NCBI GenBank assembly: GCA_963701815.1
Contig: CAVPBN010000006.1
Coordinates: 1 to 64,000 of the forward strand
Direction: 5' to 3'
Source: AP-15 sp963701815
GTDB lineage: Bacteria > Pseudomonadota > Alphaproteobacteria > ATCC43930 > CGMCC-115725
DNA length: 64,000 nucleotides
The notes below the pieces were generated by a model, which saw only the letters and a list, made by a program, of their open reading frames with translations, was not told where the DNA came from and did not search any database. Position 1 is the stretch's first letter. Each line of letters opens with the position of its first letter. Shown here one piece after another: positions 9,340-17,725 of the stretch. The position numbers and the translations under genes were made by a program.

Positions 9340-10335
9340 CTATGTCGGTTTGGCGCAGGCCGAGCGCGTGACCGGCGGGCGGCGGCGCCACAGCCGCTTG
9401 CTCTCGAGCAATTGCCAGATGCCGAGGGCCGGCGCTCCGATCGCGACATCGCGCGCCCGCTTCAACAGCGACAATGCGAGGGCAATGTCGGGCGTCATAC
9501 CAAAGCCGGCGCCGAGCAGCAGATAGGCGCCCTCCTGCACGCCGACCGCATTCGGGACGGCAAAGGCGACCGAACGGGCGGCGTAAAGCAGGCTTTCGAT
9601 GACCAGGACCGAACCGAAACCGAGCGGCGCGCGGAAGAACCGCAGGGCGAGCCAAGCCTCGATCGTGCCCGCGAACCAGCAGGCGAGATGGATCGCAAAG
9701 CCGGCGCCGAGCCGGACACGCCGCCGGTAGATGGCGGCGATCGCGGCATGGAGCGCCGCCGCTCCGGCAGCGGTCCGGTCCGCCCAGCCGCGGCCGGTCG
9801 CGAGCGCGAGGCGGCCGATCAGGTCGAAACCGCACCGCTGGACGGCGACAAACCCAGCGACCAGCAATGCCGCGACAGCGAGACCGGCCGCAGCCGGAGC
9901 AACCAGCTCGCTGCCGGGTTTGAGGCGGAGCAGCCAGCCCAGGGCAAACGCCGTATAGACCAGCTGGGCCACGCATTCGAGGCTGACATCGACGATCGTA
10001 CTGGCGGTCGCGCTGGTGCCCGAGACACCGGCGACGGTAATCGCCCGCGCGCCCAGCGCATAGCCGCCGACCTGCGACAGCGGCAGGACTTCGGAGCCCG
10101 AATCGCGGACCAGCCGGCCCCAGATCGCGGTCCACAGCCTTGTCCCGGGCAGCAGCGCCCACCATGCGGCGCCCATCGCCGCGATCAGCGCCAGGTGAAC
10201 CAGGCAGATCGCGGCGAACCCGGCGGGGCCGACGGCGAGCAAAGTCCGCATCACCCCGGCCGCCCCGAAATACACGACCAACCCGCCGATCAAGGCGGTC
10301 CCGACGATGGCCGCGGCGACCGGGACCAGTCTCAC
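9340..10335 (-). CDS. HpnL-like / lysylphosphatidylglycerol-synthase-type integral membrane protein
   Basis: 331 residues, mostly hydrophobic helices, matching the UPF0104/LPG-synthase TM fold. Recognisable patches are LPLSQVGGYALGARA, AVPNAVGVQEGAYLLLG and SLLKRARDVAIGAPAL, which recur in HpnL proteins near hopanoid genes. HpnL is linked to hopanoid-dependent membranes in alphaproteobacteria, but no squalene or hopene cyclase gene is in this window. It starts with GTG at 10335, whose bases overlap the stop of the upstream ferritin-like gene (GTGA), so translation is probably coupled. It is the last gene of a three-gene minus-strand set. Confidence 0.8.
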   Translation of the reverse strand: MRLVPVAAAIVGTALIGGLVVYFGAAGVMRTLLAVGPAGFAAICLVHLALIAAMGAAWWALLPGTRLWTAIWGRLVRDSGSEVLPLSQVGGYALGARAITVAGVSGTSATASTIVDVSLECVAQLVYTAFALGWLLRLKPGSELVAPAAAGLAVAALLVAGFVAVQRCGFDLIGRLALATGRGWADRTAAGAAALHAAIAAIYRRRVRLGAGFAIHLACWFAGTIEAWLALRFFRAPLGFGSVLVIESLLYAARSVAFAVPNAVGVQEGAYLLLGAGFGMTPDIALALSLLKRARDVAIGAPALGIWQLLESKRLWRRRPPVTRSACAKPT

Positions 10336-11186
10336 GCGCCACCGCCTCGCGCCGCCCGGGTCGGGAAACCCAGGCGCAGTGGGGCGAGCGCGATACCGCC
10401 GAGCCGCGGCAGCAGCCGGGGTTGCAGCAGTTCCGGGTCGAAATCGCGCATGCGCCGCGCATGCTCGGCACAGCAGGCGTCGACCAGACTGCGCAAGGTG
10501 AAGCCGTCCAGGAAAAGGCCGATCTCGGTAGCCGAGAACTCGCGTCCGTCACCGGCATCGCGACCGCGTCGGATGGTGCCGAGCAACCGGCCGATGGCCC
10601 GGCCATAGTAAAACACGGCGACGGCGGCGCGCCATGGCGCCGGATACCCGCTCGACGCTTGCTGCCAGGCCATCCAATTGATGAAGAAGACGATGTGCCG
10701 GGTCTCTTCATCCAGCAGGGTATCGAACAGCGCGAATATCGGTTCCGGCAGAAAACCCGACCGGCGGGCAATGTCGAAGACGCCGAAACCGAGAAACGAA
10801 TCGAGGCACTCGCCATAGCCGAAATCGGCGAAGGCCCGGTAGAGGTTCCGGCCGAGCGGTGCGATCTCGCCTTCGCCGGCGGCAATGCCGTAGCGGCGGA
10901 CCATCTGCCGCAGGAACTCGGCGTGACGCGCTTCTTCGAAGCCTTGCAGGATGACGGCCTCGCGCACCAGCGGATCGGCGATCGTCGCGCCATGGGCGGC
11001 GACGATCGCGCCGGCCCGCCGCTCGGTATAGAGCACCTCCTGCCAGAACGGGATCTCGCGCAATCTCCCGAGCGCCGCGGCGTCGAGTTCGGGCCAGGCC
11101 ATGGCCGCAGGGTCGTAGCGCCGGTGGCTGGCGATGAACTGGCGGCAAAATCTCCGCTTGTGCTCCTCGGAGCCGATCTTGACCAT
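10332..11186 (-). CDS. Ferritin-like diiron domain protein, copy 1
   Basis: 284 residues, all-helical, with two EExxH-type motifs spaced as in ferritin-like diiron carboxylates: EEARHAEFL in the first half and DEETRHIVFF in the second. It is clearly paralogous to the next upstream gene: both share a FCR start region, YGI after the first motif, GY-EC-DSF in the middle and a C-terminal LRP/LQPR-LPRL pattern. Such proteins may be oxygenases, desaturase-like or iron-oxidising; the substrate is unknown. Its stop overlaps the start of the HpnL-like gene, suggesting a membrane-lipid role (inference). Confidence 0.75.
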   Translation of the reverse strand: MVKIGSEEHKRRFCRQFIASHRRYDPAAMAWPELDAAALGRLREIPFWQEVLYTERRAGAIVAAHGATIADPLVREAVILQGFEEARHAEFLRQMVRRYGIAAGEGEIAPLGRNLYRAFADFGYGECLDSFLGFGVFDIARRSGFLPEPIFALFDTLLDEETRHIVFFINWMAWQQASSGYPAPWRAAVAVFYYGRAIGRLLGTIRRGRDAGDGREFSATEIGLFLDGFTLRSLVDACCAEHARRMRDFDPELLQPRLLPRLGGIALAPLRLGFPTRAARGGGA

Positions 11187-11219
11187 AAATCGGGCTCGAC
11201 CGTCAGGCAGGCCCGAGGA

Positions 11220-12152
11220 TCACGCGGGGGCCGCGTGCGGCCGCCGCATCAGGCGGCGGGCCATCCGCATCAGGCGCGGCACGGTGTTGGGCCGCAACAG
11301 TCGCGGATCGTAGCCGGCGAGGCGGCGATCGTTTTCGGCGAGACAGACATCGATCAACGCCGCCGGGGACAGATCGACGGCCCCGACGGCCTTGCTGCCG
11401 GTCAAGGTGAAATTGTTGTCCTGCGGCACCTGGCCCGCGGCGCCGTCGACGGGCCGGTCGATACCGCGGGCGATGCCGATCCTTTCCCACACCAGGAAGG
11501 CCCAGACGGCGAGCACCTTGAGCCGGAAAAGCGGCCGGCGCCACCATGGCAGGTTGCGCCGATGCCAGACCACCCAGTTGACGAAGAACAGGATGTGACG
11601 CCCCTCCTCCTGCATCACCGGCTCGAAGGTGTCGACGAGGGCCGGCGGAAAGAACCCGGAACTTCGCGCCAGGGCGAACAGGCCAAAGGCAAAAAAGCTG
11701 TCGATGCACTCGCTGTAGCCGGTCACCATAAAAGCCCATTCCGGGTCCCGCGGCGGTGCGTATACTGGTTCGGGCATGAGGCTGATGCCGTAAGCCTGGA
11801 CGAGGTTGGCCAGGACTTCCTTGTGGCGCCCCTCCTCGCGGCCGTCGAGCTCGATCGCCTGCCGCAGCAGCGGATCGTCGACGCCGTCGGCGTAGCTCAG
11901 CACGCGCAGTCGCGCCTTGCCCTCGGTCTGCACCGCGATGTCCCAGATCGGCAGGCCCACCAGCCGGTCGCGCGCTTCGGCCTCGAGCGCCGGCCAATCG
12001 ATGATCGCCGGCTTGTAGGGATTGTGGGTATCGAGCAGCATGCGGCAAAAGGCGGCTTTGTGCGCGTCGCTGCCCGGGATGATCGGCCCGGCATCGGCCG
12101 CCGCCCAATGCCGGGCGGCATGATCGGCAGCCTCGACCCTGACAGCATCCAT
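11220..12152 (-). CDS. Ferritin-like diiron domain protein, copy 2
   Basis: 310 residues, a tandem paralogue of the gene downstream. The metal motifs are REEGRHKEVL and QEEGRHILFF. The middle contains VTGYSECIDSFFAFGLF, and the region after the second motif is Trp-rich and hydrophobic (FFVNWVVWHRRNLPWW), so the protein may sit at the membrane. The first gene of the minus-strand set, it is divergent from rpmH across about 180 bases. Thirty-three bases separate it from copy 1. A diiron oxidase or hydroxylase acting on a lipid is plausible but not shown. Confidence 0.75.
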   Translation of the reverse strand: MDAVRVEAADHAARHWAAADAGPIIPGSDAHKAAFCRMLLDTHNPYKPAIIDWPALEAEARDRLVGLPIWDIAVQTEGKARLRVLSYADGVDDPLLRQAIELDGREEGRHKEVLANLVQAYGISLMPEPVYAPPRDPEWAFMVTGYSECIDSFFAFGLFALARSSGFFPPALVDTFEPVMQEEGRHILFFVNWVVWHRRNLPWWRRPLFRLKVLAVWAFLVWERIGIARGIDRPVDGAAGQVPQDNNFTLTGSKAVGAVDLSPAALIDVCLAENDRRLAGYDPRLLRPNTVPRLMRMARRLMRRPHAAPA

Positions 12153-12263
12153 ATCCGGCCGCCTCCTTTCCCGGTCCTCCTCGACATGGGCTGCCGCCCG
12201 CCGCAGCTCAAGCCGACCCTGCCCCGCATTTGCTCGCCGCGATTGTACCAGCCCGGGCCGCCG

Positions 12264-12292
12264 TTGACTTGCCGCGTCGGCTTTCGTATACA
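12264..12292 (+). promoter_or_regulatory. Sigma-70-type promoter of rpmH
   Basis: TTGACT (12264-12269) and TATACA (12287-12292) are separated by 17 bases and lie about 43 bases before the rpmH start. This is the best match to a housekeeping promoter seen in the window and fits the high expression expected for L34. Confidence 0.75.
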
Positions 12293-12334
12293 GCCGGCTC
12301 CGCCCAACAAGCTGCCGCGAATGGAGTCGGTGCC

Positions 12335-12469
12335 GTGAAGCGCACTTACCAGCCCAGCAACCTGATACGCAAGCGCCGGCACGGCTTCCGGGCCCGGATG
12401 GCGACCGCGGCCGGCCGGCGGGTGCTGGCGCTGCGGCGAGCCAAAGGCCGCAAGCGGCTGTCCGCTTGA
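12335..12469 (+). CDS. rpmH: 50S ribosomal protein L34
   Basis: 44 residues: MKRTYQPSNLIRKRRHGFR followed by the arginine/lysine-rich tail ending KGRKRLSA, the full L34 signature and length. It starts with GTG at 12335. It is the first gene of the conserved rpmH-rnpA-yidD-yidC cluster and lies downstream of a near-consensus promoter. L34 binds 23S rRNA in the large subunit. Confidence 0.97.
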   Translation: MKRTYQPSNLIRKRRHGFRARMATAAGRRVLALRRAKGRKRLSA

Positions 12470-12524
12470 GGCCGCGATCACCGCCGTAGAGCCGCTTCCG
12501 GCCGCTAATTCAGTCGGCGGCAGA

Positions 12525-12908
12525 CTGGCGCGGCTCAAGCTCCGGGCCGATTTCCTGCGGGTTGCCGGCGCGCGCAGCAAGGCGGTGCTGCCCGGTTTGG
12601 TACTGCAGGCTGCGGCGCGGCCGGCAAGGTCCGACCCGAGCGCGGCGGTGCGGGTCGGGTTCACCGCCAGTCGCAAAGTCGGCAATGCCGTGATCCGAAA
12701 TCGGGCCAAGCGGCGGCTGCGGGCGGCGGCCGCGGCGGTCCTTCCGGTACTGGGAAGGCCGGGGACCGATTACGTGCTGATCGCCCGCGGCGGCACTTCC
12801 CTTCGACCGTTCTCGGCGCTGCTCGCTGATCTGGAGGCGGGGTTGCGGCGGATCGAGCGGGGTGCGGCGCGAGGACCGATCGATCCCGGTCGAGGAGATC
12901 GCAAATGA
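12525..12908 (+). CDS. rnpA: Ribonuclease P protein component, start unresolved
   Basis: RNase P protein for tRNA 5' maturation. The RNR signature is present as VGNAVIRNRAKRRLRAA, with VGFTASRKVG before it. Homology begins upstream of the first standard start (GTG 12585): the codons before it read RLKLRADFLRV, the usual RnpA N-terminus. No ATG, GTG or TTG occurs in frame there; CTG at 12525 is the nearest possible start and is used here. Either a rare start or a small sequence error is likely. The stop overlaps the yidD start (ATGA at 12905-12908), so the two are translationally coupled. Confidence 0.88.
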   Translation: MARLKLRADFLRVAGARSKAVLPGLVLQAAARPARSDPSAAVRVGFTASRKVGNAVIRNRAKRRLRAAAAAVLPVLGRPGTDYVLIARGGTSLRPFSALLADLEAGLRRIERGAARGPIDPGRGDRK

Positions 12909-13198
12909 GCCGCCGCAGTCGTCCGGGGATGGCGAGCCGCGCGCTGCGCGTTGCGGTTCGCGCCTATCAGCTCTTGGCGTCGCCGCTGCTGGCGCCTCGC
13001 TGCCGGTTTCTGCCGACCTGCTCCGATTACGCCATCGAAGCTCTCGATTCGCACGGCGCGCTGCACGGCACCGGCCTTGCCCTCCGACGGCTGGTGCGTT
13101 GTCACCCCTGGGGCGGGGCCGGCTACGATCCGGTGCCCGCGCGCAAACCCTCCGGTTCCACCCGCCTCGGTCCCAGCCGCCCCAGCCGACAAAGCTGA
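12905..13198 (+). CDS. yidD: Membrane protein insertion efficiency factor YidD
   Basis: 97 residues with the hallmark Cys-rich segment: LAPRCRFLPTCSDYAIEAL, then HGALHGTGLALRRLVRCHPW and the GYDPVP end of the domain. YidD is a small peripheral inner-membrane protein that helps YidC-dependent insertion. Start overlaps the rnpA stop. The conserved order rnpA-yidD-yidC supports the call. The C-terminal 17 or so residues after VPAR are low-complexity and variable in relatives. Confidence 0.95.
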   Translation: MSRRSRPGMASRALRVAVRAYQLLASPLLAPRCRFLPTCSDYAIEALDSHGALHGTGLALRRLVRCHPWGGAGYDPVPARKPSGSTRLGPSRPSRQS

Positions 13199-13280
13199 AG
13201 CGCCGGCATTCGACTCGCGGTCGAACCGACCCGATGCAGATACCGTCCCAGCCCAGACACAGGATCGAGCCGCTCCCCTG

Positions 13281-15002
13281 ATGGACCAGCGCAATTTGAT
13301 GATCGCGATCGTGCTTTCCGTCGCGATTTTGATCGTTTTCCAGTTCGTGTTCGAGCGACTGCGTCCGCCGACGCCGTCGACCGGCGCGGGCGGCGGGTCG
13401 GTGGCGGCCGGCAAGGCGACGCCGGCTGCGTCGGGAACATCGTCGGGGCCGTCGGGTTCGACCGCACCGGGCGCGCAGGCGGCGCGGGCCGCCAAGACCG
13501 TCGAGGCAGCGATCGAGGGGCAGCCGCGGGTGCCGATCGCTACGCCGCGGCTGCACGGCTCGATCGCTCTGACCGGGGCCCGGTTCGACGATCTGACGCT
13601 CGCGACCTATCACGAGACGGTCGACCCGAAGAGCCCGGAAGTGCTGCTGCTGTCGCCGCCCGGCACCGAGCATCCCTATGTCGCGGAATTCGGCTGGGTC
13701 AGCGAGACCCCCGGCGTCAAGCTGCCGGGACCGCAGACCCCGTGGACCAGTTCGGGCGGCGCCCTGACCCCGACCAGCCCGGTGACCCTGACCTGGGACA
13801 ATGGCGCCGGCCTGGTCTTTACCCGCACCGTCCAGGTCGACGAAGATTACATGTTCACCCTGCACGACGGCGTACGCAACACCGGCAGCGCGCCGGTCGT
13901 GCTGATGCATTACGGGCTCGTCAGCCGGACCGGGACGCCGGAAGTCGCCGGTTACTACATCTTGTTCGAGGGGCTGATCGGTTATGTCGACGGCGGGCTG
14001 CAGGAGATCAAATATTCGTCGCTGAGCGCCGACAAACCGACGGATTTTGCCTCGACCGGCGGCTGGCTCGGCTTCACCGACAAATATTGGCTGACCGCGC
14101 TGATCCCGCCGCAAACCTCGGCGATCAAGGCACGCTTCACCCACACCCAGGCCGACAGCGTCGATCGCTATCAGACCGATTTTCTCGGACCTGGAGTGAC
14201 GGTGCAGCCTGGCGGGGCGATTACCGCTCAAGCCCGATTTTTCGCCGGCGCCAAGGAAGTGGATCTGCTCGACGGCTATGCCGCGTCGGGGATTCCGCGG
14301 TTCGACCGCGCCATTGATTTCGGCTGGTTCTATTTTCTGACCAAGCCGATCTTTCTGACATTGCAGTTCTTCTACAAGATGCTCGGCAATTTCGGCTTGG
14401 CGATCATGCTGCTGACGCTGTGCGTCAAGCTGTTGTTCTTCCCTCTCGCCAACAAATCATATCAGGCGATGAGCAAGATGAAGTTGCTGCAGCCCGAGAT
14501 CCAGAAGCTGCGCGAGCGTTTTCCCGACGACAAGGCGCGGCAGCAGCAGGAGATGATGGCGCTCTACAAGCGTGTGGGCGCCAACCCGCTGGCCGGCTGC
14601 CTGCCGATCGTGATCCAGATCCCGGTGTTCTTTTCGCTGTACAAGGTCTTGTTCGTGACCCTCGAAATGCGGCACGCGCCGTTTTTCGGCTGGATTCACG
14701 ATCTCTCGGCGCCCGACCCGACCTCGTTTGCCAATCTGTTCGGGCTGCTGCCGTTTACCCCGCCGTCGTTCCTGATGATCGGCGCCTGGCCGCTGATCAT
14801 GGGCGTCACGATGTTTTTGCAGCAAAAGCTGAACCCGCAGCCGGTCGACCCGGTGCAAGCCCGGATGTTCATGCTGCTGCCGATCGTGTTCACCTACATG
14901 CTGTCGCATTTCCCGGCCGGGCTGGTCATCTACTGGGCATGGAACAACTCGCTGAGCATCGCCCAGCAATGGGTCATCATGCGCCGCGCCGGTGCTGCCT
15001 GA
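13281..15002 (+). CDS. yidC: Membrane protein insertase YidC
   Basis: 573 residues. An N-terminal membrane anchor (LMIAIVLSVAILIVFQFVF) is followed by a Ser/Gly/Ala-rich linker and the large periplasmic domain of Gram-negative YidC. The C-terminal insertase core begins near residue 350: FFYKMLGNFGLAIMLLTLCVK, given in part as MLGNFGLAIMLL, ANKSYQAMSKMKLLQP, PLAGCLPIVIQIPVFFSLYK (positively charged hairpin and core helices), and the closing AGLVIYWAWNNSLSIAQQ. It inserts and folds inner-membrane proteins with or without SecYEG. It is 82 bases after yidD, and yihA follows after 2 bases. Confidence 0.97.
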   Translation: MDQRNLMIAIVLSVAILIVFQFVFERLRPPTPSTGAGGGSVAAGKATPAASGTSSGPSGSTAPGAQAARAAKTVEAAIEGQPRVPIATPRLHGSIALTGARFDDLTLATYHETVDPKSPEVLLLSPPGTEHPYVAEFGWVSETPGVKLPGPQTPWTSSGGALTPTSPVTLTWDNGAGLVFTRTVQVDEDYMFTLHDGVRNTGSAPVVLMHYGLVSRTGTPEVAGYYILFEGLIGYVDGGLQEIKYSSLSADKPTDFASTGGWLGFTDKYWLTALIPPQTSAIKARFTHTQADSVDRYQTDFLGPGVTVQPGGAITAQARFFAGAKEVDLLDGYAASGIPRFDRAIDFGWFYFLTKPIFLTLQFFYKMLGNFGLAIMLLTLCVKLLFFPLANKSYQAMSKMKLLQPEIQKLRERFPDDKARQQQEMMALYKRVGANPLAGCLPIVIQIPVFFSLYKVLFVTLEMRHAPFFGWIHDLSAPDPTSFANLFGLLPFTPPSFLMIGAWPLIMGVTMFLQQKLNPQPVDPVQARMFMLLPIVFTYMLSHFPAGLVIYWAWNNSLSIAQQWVIMRRAGAA

Positions 15003-15004
15003 GC

Positions 15005-15727
15005 ATGGTCGCGACGATCGAACGGGACAGCGCGGCGGAGATCTTTCCGCCGCGCATCGCCGATCCGGAACTGGTCGAGACCGGGCGGCGCCTTTTTGCC
15101 GGCGCCGCCCGGTTTGTCGCCGGCGCCGCCGAGCCCGCCGCCCTGCCGCCCGAAAGCCTGCCGGAAATCGCCTTTGCCGGGCGCTCCAATGTCGGCAAGT
15201 CGAGCCTGATCAACGCACTGACCGGCCGCCGCATGCTGGCGCGGACCTCGGATACGCCGGGCCGTACCCGTCAGATCAATTTCTTCGATCTCGGCGGCCT
15301 GCTGATGCTGGTCGATCTGCCCGGCTATGGCTATGCCGCAGCCTCGAAGGACGCAATCAAGCGCTGGACCGGGCTGATCCGGCGCTACCTGCAGCACCGC
15401 GCCACCCTGCGGCGCGTCTGCCTGCTGGTCGATTCGCGGCACGGGCTGAAGGTGGTCGACAGCCCCTTGCTGCACCTGCTCGACCAGGCCGGCGTTTCCT
15501 ACCAGATCGTCCTGACCAAGATAGACAAGCTCGGACCCGGCGATCTCGCGCCGGCCGCCGAAAAAATTGCCGCCGAGCTTGCCGCGCACACCGCGGCATA
15601 TCCGGAGATCCACTTGACCAGCGCGGACGAGCGCCGCGGCATTGCCGCATTGCGGGCGACGCTCGGCGGCTTCGCGCTGGTCCGGCCGGCAGCTTTGGCG
15701 ATGGCGGCGTCCGGACGCCCAGGGTAG
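15005..15727 (+). CDS. yihA: Ribosome-biogenesis GTPase YihA/YsxC (EngB)
   Basis: 240 residues. The G motifs are in order: G1 AGRSNVGKSSL, G2 DTPGRTRQINFF, G3 DLPGYGYA, G4 LTKIDKL and G5 TSADERRG. YihA/YsxC is an essential GTPase for late assembly of the 50S subunit. The N-terminal 45 residues extend beyond the minimal G domain, as in other alphaproteobacteria. ATG 15005 lies 2 bases after the yidC stop, so coexpression with the insertase is likely. No missing residues were seen. Confidence 0.95.
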   Translation: MVATIERDSAAEIFPPRIADPELVETGRRLFAGAARFVAGAAEPAALPPESLPEIAFAGRSNVGKSSLINALTGRRMLARTSDTPGRTRQINFFDLGGLLMLVDLPGYGYAAASKDAIKRWTGLIRRYLQHRATLRRVCLLVDSRHGLKVVDSPLLHLLDQAGVSYQIVLTKIDKLGPGDLAPAAEKIAAELAAHTAAYPEIHLTSADERRGIAALRATLGGFALVRPAALAMAASGRPG

Positions 15728-15825
15728 AGTTCGGTCATTGATCAGCCGATCCGCGAGCCGCTCCGTGCCTGTTCTCGACCGCGAACCCCGATCCTCCGGC
15801 CAAGGCGGCCGTACTGGCCGAAGCG

Positions 15826-16656
15826 TTGCCGTATATGCGCCGCTATGCCGGCCGGACCCTGGTCGTCAAATATGGCGGGCACGCGATGGGCGAGGGCGGC
15901 AATTCGTTCGCGCGCGACGTGGTCCTGTTGAAGCAGGTCGGCATCCATCCGATCGTCGTCCATGGCGGCGGGCCGCAAATCGGCCATATGCTCGAACGGC
16001 TCGGCATCGAGAGCCATTTCGTCGACGGGCTCAGGGTGACCGACCGAGCGACGATGGAAGTCGTCGAAATGGTGCTCGCCGGCACGATCAACAAAGGGCT
16101 CGTCGCCGCGATCAATGCCGAGGGCGGCTGCGCGATCGGGCTGACCGGCAAGGATGGCGGCCTGATCACGGCGACAAAAGCGGTCCGCACCAGGGTCGAG
16201 GCCGGCGTCAAAACCGAAATCGATCTCGGCTTTGTCGGCGAGCCGCAACGGATCGCAGCCGGCGTGCTGGAGAGTTTTCTGCGCTCCGATATGATCCCGG
16301 TCATCGCCCCGATCGGCGTGGGCGCGGCCGGCGAGACCTACAACATCAATGCCGACACGGTCGCCGGCGCCGTCGCCGCGGCGGTCAAGGCGACGCGGCT
16401 TCTGCTGCTGACCGATGTCGCCGGCGTGCTCGACGCCGACCGGAAGCTGATGCCCGAGGTGATGGCCGGCGCGGCGCGCCGGATGATCGCCGACGGCGTC
16501 ATCCATGGCGGCATGATCCCCAAGGTCGAGACCTGCCTCGACGCGGTCGCCGGGGGGGTCGAGGCGGCGGTGATCGTCGACGGGCGGGTGCCGCATGCGA
16601 TCCTGCTCGAACTCTTCACCGAGGCAGGGCCGGGAACCCTGATCCGGGCGGGCTAG
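15826..16656 (+). CDS. argB: Acetylglutamate kinase, N-terminus unresolved
   Basis: Phosphorylates N-acetylglutamate, the second step of arginine synthesis. Motifs: VVKYGGHAMG, VVHGGGPQIG (phosphate and substrate loops), GLTGKDGGLITA, INADTVAGAVAAA and LLLLTDVAGV. Homology continues upstream of the TTG at 15826: codons back to 15781 read ANPDPPAKAAVLAEALPYM, the normal ArgB lead. No ATG/GTG/TTG starts that frame before a stop at 15739. A one-base shift would connect it to a TTG at 15738, so another frame break or an unusual start is likely. It precedes the HAD phosphatase by 10 bases. Confidence 0.9.
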   Translation: MPYMRRYAGRTLVVKYGGHAMGEGGNSFARDVVLLKQVGIHPIVVHGGGPQIGHMLERLGIESHFVDGLRVTDRATMEVVEMVLAGTINKGLVAAINAEGGCAIGLTGKDGGLITATKAVRTRVEAGVKTEIDLGFVGEPQRIAAGVLESFLRSDMIPVIAPIGVGAAGETYNINADTVAGAVAAAVKATRLLLLTDVAGVLDADRKLMPEVMAGAARRMIADGVIHGGMIPKVETCLDAVAGGVEAAVIVDGRVPHAILLELFTEAGPGTLIRAG

Positions 16657-16666
16657 GAGGACCGCG

Positions 16667-17356
16667 ATGCCCGCCTCCGGCGGCCGGCCATTGGCCGAGA
16701 TCGAGACCTGGATCTTCGATCTCGACAACACGCTCTATCCCGCATCCTGCCGGCTGTTCGATCAGATCCACGATCGGATGCAGCGCTTTATCGTCGAACG
16801 CCTGCAACTGTCGCCGGAGGCGGCGCTGGTCGTGCAGAAGACCTATTTCCGCGAGCATGGGACGACGATGCGCGGGTTGATGACCGTCGACCGCGTCGAT
16901 CCCCACGAGTTCCTGGCTTATGTGCATCAAGTCGACCTGTCTGTCGTCCCGGCCGACCCGGTCCTCGCCGCGGCCCTGTCGGCGTTGCCCGGCCGCAAGA
17001 TCGTGCACACCAACGGCTCGGTCCGCCATGCGGAGCGACTGCTCGATCATCTCGGCATCAGCCGGTCGTTCAGCGGCATCGTCGACATCGCCGACGCCGG
17101 CTTTGAGCCAAAACCCGCACTCGTCGGTTATCACGAATTGCTGCGCCGCCACGACGTGGCCGCCGAGAGCGCGCTGATGGTCGAGGACATGGCCAAGAAC
17201 CTGGTCCCGGCGGCGGCGCTCGGCATGACGACGGCCTGGGTGCGCGGCACCGTCGATTGGGCCGCCGCCGGCGCCGACGGCGATCATATTCATTATGTGG
17301 TCGACAATCTCGGCGCCTTCCTCGCCGGTGTTGCGGGGCATCCCGGCAATGCCTGA
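16667..17356 (+). CDS. HAD-family pyrimidine 5'-nucleotidase (SDT1-like)
   Basis: 229 residues. HAD motif I is IFDLDNTLYP (nucleophile and acid Asp), motif II HTNGS, motif III the Lys in FEPKPAL, and motif IV VEDMAKNL. The helical cap between motifs I and II carries YFREHGTTMRGLM, characteristic of the pyrimidine 5'-nucleotidase/SDT1 group. The predicted role is dephosphorylation of pyrimidine nucleotides or related phosphates. AGGAGG precedes ATG 16667. The stop overlaps the start of bolA by eight bases. The argB-nucleotidase order is commonly seen in alphaproteobacteria. Confidence 0.9.
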   Translation: MPASGGRPLAEIETWIFDLDNTLYPASCRLFDQIHDRMQRFIVERLQLSPEAALVVQKTYFREHGTTMRGLMTVDRVDPHEFLAYVHQVDLSVVPADPVLAAALSALPGRKIVHTNGSVRHAERLLDHLGISRSFSGIVDIADAGFEPKPALVGYHELLRRHDVAAESALMVEDMAKNLVPAAALGMTTAWVRGTVDWAAAGADGDHIHYVVDNLGAFLAGVAGHPGNA

Positions 17357-17696
17357 GACCTCGGGCGGGCCCGTCGCCGCCGGAATGCGCCGCAAGCTCG
17401 CCGACCGCTTCGCGCCGCTCCGGCTGGAGATCGTCGACGAGTCGCACCGCCACGCCGGTCACGCCGGCGCCCGGCCGGGAGGCGAAACGCATTTTGCCGT
17501 CACGATCGTTTCGGCGGCATTCGCCGGCCGGGGACGGGTGGCTCGCCAGCGCCTCGTTTACGAGACATTGGCCGAGGAATTCGCCGGCCACGTCCACGCG
17601 CTGTCGCTGACCACGCTGGCGCCGGAGGAAGCCCCTCACCCCAACCCTCTCCCCGCTGGCGGGGAGAGGGAGGGACCCGCCTCAGCGGGAGCGTGA
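17349..17696 (+). CDS. bolA: BolA-family protein whose 3' end runs into a palindromic repeat
   Basis: The first 95 or so residues are a BolA domain: MRRKLADRFAPLRLEIVDES, HRHAGHAGARPGGETHF with the conserved His cluster, FAGRGRVARQRLVYE and the terminal HALSLTTLAPEE. BolA proteins bind iron-sulfur clusters with monothiol glutaredoxins or act as regulators. After APEE the frame continues for 20 residues through a GC-rich palindromic element (17632-17700), giving an abnormal tail HPNPLPAGGEREGPASAGA. In relatives the protein ends near APEE, so the repeat has probably replaced the original stop. It starts inside the nucleotidase stop region. Confidence 0.9.
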   Translation: MPETSGGPVAAGMRRKLADRFAPLRLEIVDESHRHAGHAGARPGGETHFAVTIVSAAFAGRGRVARQRLVYETLAEEFAGHVHALSLTTLAPEEAPHPNPLPAGGEREGPASAGA

Positions 17697-17700
17697 GGGG
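17632..17700. repeat. Palindromic repeat (CCCCTCACC ... GTGAGGGG) at the end of bolA
   Basis: The outer arms CCCCTCAC and GTGAGGGG enclose an inner hairpin CTCTCCCCGC-TGGC-GGGGAGAG and a second CCCGCCTCAGCGGG-like arm. The element resembles dispersed palindromic sequences of GC-rich proteobacteria. It overlaps the last 20 codons of bolA and could also act as a transcription terminator between the convergent bolA and aroKB genes. Confidence 0.8.
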
Positions 17701-17725
17701 CTGCGAGCGAACGGTCGGCGGCAGG

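Noticed and set aside
12153..12334. Replication origin near rpmH
   Set aside because: No dnaA gene and no cluster of DnaA boxes were seen; only a strong rpmH promoter.
12510..14231. Minus-strand open frame of 573 codons over rnpA, yidD and yidC
   Set aside because: It runs antisense to three conserved genes and has no recognisable domain.
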